A stretch of 16,644 nucleotides of DNA from Candidatus Sulfotelmatobacter sp. (lineage in GTDB: Bacteria; Acidobacteriota; Terriglobia; Terriglobales; SbA1): NCBI GenBank assembly GCA_030151135.1, contig JASLEQ010000570.1, positions 1 to 16,644 on the forward strand, given 5' to 3'. Below are positions 13,854-16,644 of this stretch, piece after piece. The first letter of the stretch is position 1. Each line of letters opens with the position of its first letter. Both the position numbers and the translations under genes were made by a program. The notes beneath the pieces are model-generated. The model did not search any database, was not told the DNA's origin, and saw only the letters and a list, made by a program, of their open reading frames with translations.

Positions 13854-15131
13854 TTAGGCATAGATCCCGCGCTGGCGAATCGTATACGCCACGCGGTCAA
13901 TCGCCAGCATGTATGCCGCGATCCGATTGTTCACGTGGTGAGTCTCAGCGTAGCGAACCACGTCGTCAAATGATGACTTCATGATCGTTTCCAGTTGCTC
14001 GTTGACCACGGATTCCTTCCAGAAATATCCCTGTCGGTCTTGCACCCATTCGAAGTAGGAAGTGGTGACGCCGCCGGCATTGGCCAGAATATCGGGGATG
14101 ACGAACACGCCCTTATCGGCGAGCACGTCGTCGGCCGCCGAAGTTGTGGGCCCGTTCGCACCTTCCGCCAGGATGCGGCACTTCACGCGGTCGACGTTAC
14201 GGCTGGTGATGACGTTCTCGGTCGCGGCGGGAATCAGGATTTCGCATTCCGTGACAATCAGGTCGGCAGCATCGCACTTTTCGGCGCCGGGGAACCCGTG
14301 CACGGTTCCGTTCTTCTGGCGGAATTCGATCAAAGCCTTGATGTCGATGCCGTTCTGGTTCAGCAGGCCGCCACCGACCTCGGCGATGCCGATGACCTTG
14401 TATCCGGCTTCGTGCATTAATTGGGCAGCGTTTGAGCCGACGTTGCCGAATCCTTGCACGATGACACGGGCGCGGCTGCGGTCGATATTCAGTTTGCGGC
14501 AGGCCTCATCACAAACGATCATGACACCGCGTCCGGTGGCCTCGCGGCGGCCGCGGGAGCCGCCAATATTAATCGGCTTGCCCGTCACCACGGCGGTAAC
14601 TGTCTGTCGCATGTGCATGGAATAGGTGTCCATCATCCACGCCATGATCTGTTCGTTAGTATTAACGTCGGGAGCCGGCACGTCTTTTTCCGGCCCGATG
14701 AATTCGATCAGTTCGGCGGTGTAGCGGCGCGTCATGCGCTCCACTTCGCCCATTGACATCTTGTGCGGATCGCAAATCACCCCGCCTTTCGCGCCGCCAA
14801 ACGGAATGTTGACGACGGCGCATTTCCAGGTCATCCAACTGGCAAGAGCGCGCACTTCGTCGAGCGTGACATCGGGAGCGTAACGAATTCCGCCTTTTGC
14901 GGGCCCGCGCGCGATGGAGTGCTGTACGCGAAATCCGGTGAAGACTTCCAGGTGGCCATCATCCATCTGCACGGGGATGTGTACGGTGATCTCGCGGTTC
15001 GGATAACGCAACACGCGCCACAGGCCTTCATCGAGGTTCAGTTTCTGGGCAGCAAGATCGAAGCGGGCGCGCTGAGATTCCCACGGATTGGATTCTTTGT
15101 CCACGTGGGGAGGTGTCGTCACTGTCGTCAT
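13854..15131 (-). CDS. gdhA: Glutamate dehydrogenase
   Basis: A 425-residue enzyme interconverting glutamate with 2-oxoglutarate and ammonium, cytoplasmic and normally a hexamer of small-subunit type. Substrate-binding residues lie in GPAKGGIRY (76-84) and [18 protein letters not shown] (100-117), which includes the catalytic lysine K115. The catalytic aspartate D155 is in VPAPDVNT. The Rossmann loop is GFGNVG (227-232), and strand 2 ends at E251 (IAEVGG), which suggests NAD use rather than NADP, although this is not proof. [10 protein letters not shown] (353-362) is the C-terminal family block. Length is normal. ATG start with GGAG 9 bases upstream. It is divergent from the LpxD-like gene and may be cotranscribed with the ComEA-like gene. 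Confidence 0.95.
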   Translation of the reverse strand: MTTVTTPPHVDKESNPWESQRARFDLAAQKLNLDEGLWRVLRYPNREITVHIPVQMDDGHLEVFTGFRVQHSIARGPAKGGIRYAPDVTLDEVRALASWMTWKCAVVNIPFGGAKGGVICDPHKMSMGEVERMTRRYTAELIEFIGPEKDVPAPDVNTNEQIMAWMMDTYSMHMRQTVTAVVTGKPINIGGSRGRREATGRGVMIVCDEACRKLNIDRSRARVIVQGFGNVGSNAAQLMHEAGYKVIGIAEVGGGLLNQNGIDIKALIEFRQKNGTVHGFPGAEKCDAADLIVTECEILIPAATENVITSRNVDRVKCRILAEGANGPTTSAADDVLADKGVFVIPDILANAGGVTTSYFEWVQDRQGYFWKESVVNEQLETIMKSSFDDVVRYAETHHVNNRIAAYMLAIDRVAYTIRQRGIYA

Positions 15132-15459
15132 AAAGGTAGTCTCCGGAATCAGGGCAGGTAAGCAGTCCGCGACTGCGAGGTTCGTTGCCGGGCAAAAGTG
15201 GGCAAACGTTCAGAGTATATGAGGCAGAGAGGCGGGTAAGCAAGCGACCGACCGGTTGGAAGTGCTCGAGAAAATAACCCGTAAGGAGGTCAGCAGTCGG
15301 ATCCCCGGACACGAATCGATACGGTGTGCAGTCGTGCTCCAACCTCTTTTAGTCCAACGCGCCGGAGAGTTCCACATGCGCTCATTGCTCGTTCCGCAAT
15401 GGCATGCAGTGGGAGGAAAGTTCGGCCCTTGTATAATCGCGAACTATCGAGAATCCACA
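15132..15459. other. Intergenic region between gdhA and the LpxD-like gene
   Basis: This 328-base gap holds the divergent promoters. For gdhA, TATACT (15214-15219, minus strand) with TTGCTT (15238-15243) 18 bases upstream is plausible. For the LpxD-like gene see the TATAAT at 15432-15437. A plus-strand frame stays open from 15256 and joins the LpxD-like frame, but its 68 codons match nothing. AAGGAGGT at 15283-15290 has no start codon at a usable distance. No RNA gene was recognised. Confidence 0.5.
15432..15437 (+). promoter_or_regulatory. Perfect -10 element of the LpxD-like gene
   Basis: TATAAT lies 22 bases before the ATG at 15460. No good -35 is at 16-18 bases. A start near 15444 gives a short leader containing GAG (15449-15451). 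Transcription starting here would exclude the upstream ATG at 15256. Confidence 0.5.
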
Positions 15460-16494
15460 ATGATTACGGTGGCCCGCGAACTCCTGTCCTCGTCTGGAAT
15501 TCCTCGCGCTCTCCGCTGCGTGGGTGTCTCATTGCGCGATTTGGCACATAAGCAGGGAATGCTGCTCGACGGCGAGGATGGTAATGTAACTCGCTTCACC
15601 TCATTGTCCGGCTTGGAGGAGCGGGGTGGAATTGCAGTGACGTACCTGTCATCTGCGCGGTACGCCGATGAGCTTCGTGAGGGGGACGATGTTGCGGTGG
15701 TCACTCGCCGTGAGCTGAAATCTCTGCTAAAAGCGGGAAATGTAGCGCTGATTACCGAGGGCCATCCGCACGACGTTTTTTACACCGCTTTTATGGCAAC
15801 GGTGGAGCAAGGACACTACGAGCGGTTGGAAACTTTCATCAGTCCAAAGGCTAAAATTCATCCGACGGCTGCGATTGCAGAAAACGTGCATATTGAGTCC
15901 GGCGCGGCGATCGGGGCCGGCGCGGTGATTCTGCCAAATTCGTATGTTGGTGAGAGTGCCGTAATCAAGGCGAATGCCACCGTTGGAGGGGACGGCTACG
16001 AGAATGCGATGATTCGAGGCAGACGAGCGCTCGTATCCCACGCCGGCGGCGTATGGCTCTCGGAAGGCGTACACGTCGGATCGTCAACCTGCATTGACAA
16101 AGGTTTGTTTGGGGATTTTTCGTTCGCCGGACAGGGCACGACGATGGATAATTTAGTTCAGTTCGCTCATTCCGTCCGAACCGGGAGAAACTGCTCGCTC
16201 ACCGCTTGTTGTGAACTTTCGGGAGCCGTAGTCCTGGGAGACGGTGTCTGGCTAGGGCCTAACGTTTCTGTGGACCAGGGGTTGAGACTTGGCGACCATT
16301 GTTACGTGGGCACCGCAGCTACCGTGAAGAAGAACCTGGCCCCGTACTCGATGGCGTATGGGTCTCCGGCTAGAGTGATGGCCCATGCTTGCGCATGCCG
16401 TGCGAAGTTGGAATTCGAAAATGGGTTCGCCGCATGCGCCAACTGCGGAGAGAAATATCGGCAGGATGCCGACGGTTTGATACAGCGTGCTTAG
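15460..16494 (+). CDS. LpxD-like acyltransferase with C-terminal cysteine motif
   Basis: A 344-residue left-handed beta-helix N-acyltransferase resembling LpxD, which adds a fatty acyl chain to UDP-glucosamine in lipid A synthesis; related enzymes act on O-antigen sugars. Residues about 15-125 resemble the LpxD uridine-binding domain. Hexapeptide repeats run from about 128 to 300. The block HAGGVWLSEGVHVG...TTMDNLVQFAH matches LpxD and keeps the catalytic-type histidine H237. Unlike LpxD, the C-terminus has ACACRAKL...CANCGEKY (310-333), a CxC/CxxC zinc-ribbon-like motif known in some O-antigen sugar acyltransferases. The next gene is a WbmS-like deacetylase, not fabZ or lpxA. So a surface-polysaccharide role is favoured over lipid A. 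Start chosen at ATG 15460 because TATAAT lies just upstream and the 68-codon extension to 15256 has no family support. Confidence 0.8.
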   Translation: MITVARELLSSSGIPRALRCVGVSLRDLAHKQGMLLDGEDGNVTRFTSLSGLEERGGIAVTYLSSARYADELREGDDVAVVTRRELKSLLKAGNVALITEGHPHDVFYTAFMATVEQGHYERLETFISPKAKIHPTAAIAENVHIESGAAIGAGAVILPNSYVGESAVIKANATVGGDGYENAMIRGRRALVSHAGGVWLSEGVHVGSSTCIDKGLFGDFSFAGQGTTMDNLVQFAHSVRTGRNCSLTACCELSGAVVLGDGVWLGPNVSVDQGLRLGDHCYVGTAATVKKNLAPYSMAYGSPARVMAHACACRAKLEFENGFAACANCGEKYRQDADGLIQRA

Positions 16495-16495
16495 C

Positions 16496-16644
16496 ATGGA
16501 GAAACTATGGGGGCGCCTGGCGGTCGAACCGGTATTTGTCCTGACAGCAGATCAGGATTGGGCGCCGGAGTGGGCCAATCAGATTTTTCTCGACAAAGTT
16601 GCGTACTGGAATTTGCCAGTTCATGTCTTCCGCACAAGCCCATC
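16496..16644 (+). CDS. WbmS-like polysaccharide deacetylase, 5' end only
   Basis: Forty-nine codons open from an ATG one base after the LpxD-like stop (TAG-C-ATG) and run off the window. The start reads MEKLWGRLAVEPVFVLTADQ, then DWAPEWANQ and LPVHVFRTSP. The VLTADQDWAPEW strand, with its clustered aspartates, and PVHVFRTSP resemble the N-terminus of WbmS-type polysaccharide deacetylase relatives found in O-antigen clusters, where the first aspartates would bind metal. The recognition is from memory and based on a short fragment. The tight spacing implies translational coupling to the LpxD-like gene and a shared role in a cell-surface glycan. Confidence 0.6.
   Translation, partial: MEKLWGRLAVEPVFVLTADQDWAPEWANQIFLDKVAYWNLPVHVFRTSP

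Noticed and set aside
15283..15290. AAGGAGGT, a perfect anti-16S match
   Set aside because: There is no ATG, GTG or TTG at 4-13 bases downstream, so it does not mark a gene start.
15256..15459. 68-codon N-terminal extension of the LpxD-like gene
   Set aside because: It has no family match, and a TATAAT lies inside it just ahead of ATG 15460, where the LpxD-like sequence begins.
1..16644. Defence system, CRISPR array, transposon or prophage
   Set aside because: No regularly spaced repeats, no transposase, integrase, nuclease or methyltransferase motifs, and no terminal inverted repeats with target duplications were seen.

Overview
The window looks like a stretch of chromosome from an Acidobacteriota member (Terriglobia/Koribacter-like). 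This is an inference from gene content and fairly high GC, not from a marker gene. The signs are a fused aroD-aroE gene, a secreted DUF1800-DUF1501 pair, a nuoB gene standing apart from other complex I genes, a c-di-GMP-type GAF/HD-GYP protein and a secreted single-HhH ComEA-like protein. No rRNA, tRNA, transposase, integrase, CRISPR array or recognisable defence gene was found. Most of the window reads as ordinary chromosome.

Layout, left to right. (1) 45-1650: a HAD-family hydrolase (+) and an NAD(P)-dependent sugar epimerase/reductase-like SDR (-), whose stop codons are one base apart. (2) 1792-3042: a GAF-HD-GYP signalling protein. (3) 3178-6609: a two-gene unit of an exported DUF1800 protein and a Tat-exported DUF1501 protein. 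(4) 6661-8077: a DUF2306 membrane protein divergent from a TetR regulator, with an AT-rich palindrome in the shared promoter region. (5) 8107-10772, minus strand: a Rieske ferredoxin-like protein, nuoB with its own sigma70-like promoter, and bifunctional aroDE with a perfect inverted repeat in its promoter region. (6) 11012-12004: a secreted protein with two FlgT-C-like beta modules, closed by a strong intrinsic terminator. (7) 12051-15131, minus strand: AMMECR1-family protein, pgsA, ComEA-like protein and glutamate dehydrogenase. (8) 15460-end: an LpxD-like acyltransferase with a C-terminal cysteine motif, followed 1 bp later by the start of a WbmS-like polysaccharide-deacetylase gene. This is probably the edge of a surface polysaccharide locus.

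Functionally the region mixes core metabolism (shikimate pathway, phosphatidylglycerol synthesis, glutamate catabolism or assimilation, respiratory complex I) with envelope and secreted functions and one-component or c-di-GMP regulation. The less described items are a short dispersed repeat that supplies the Shine-Dalgarno sequence of two unrelated genes, the DUF1800/DUF1501 export pair, the duplicated FlgT-C-like secreted protein, and two well-formed operator-like inverted repeats. I see no convincing new multi-gene system.
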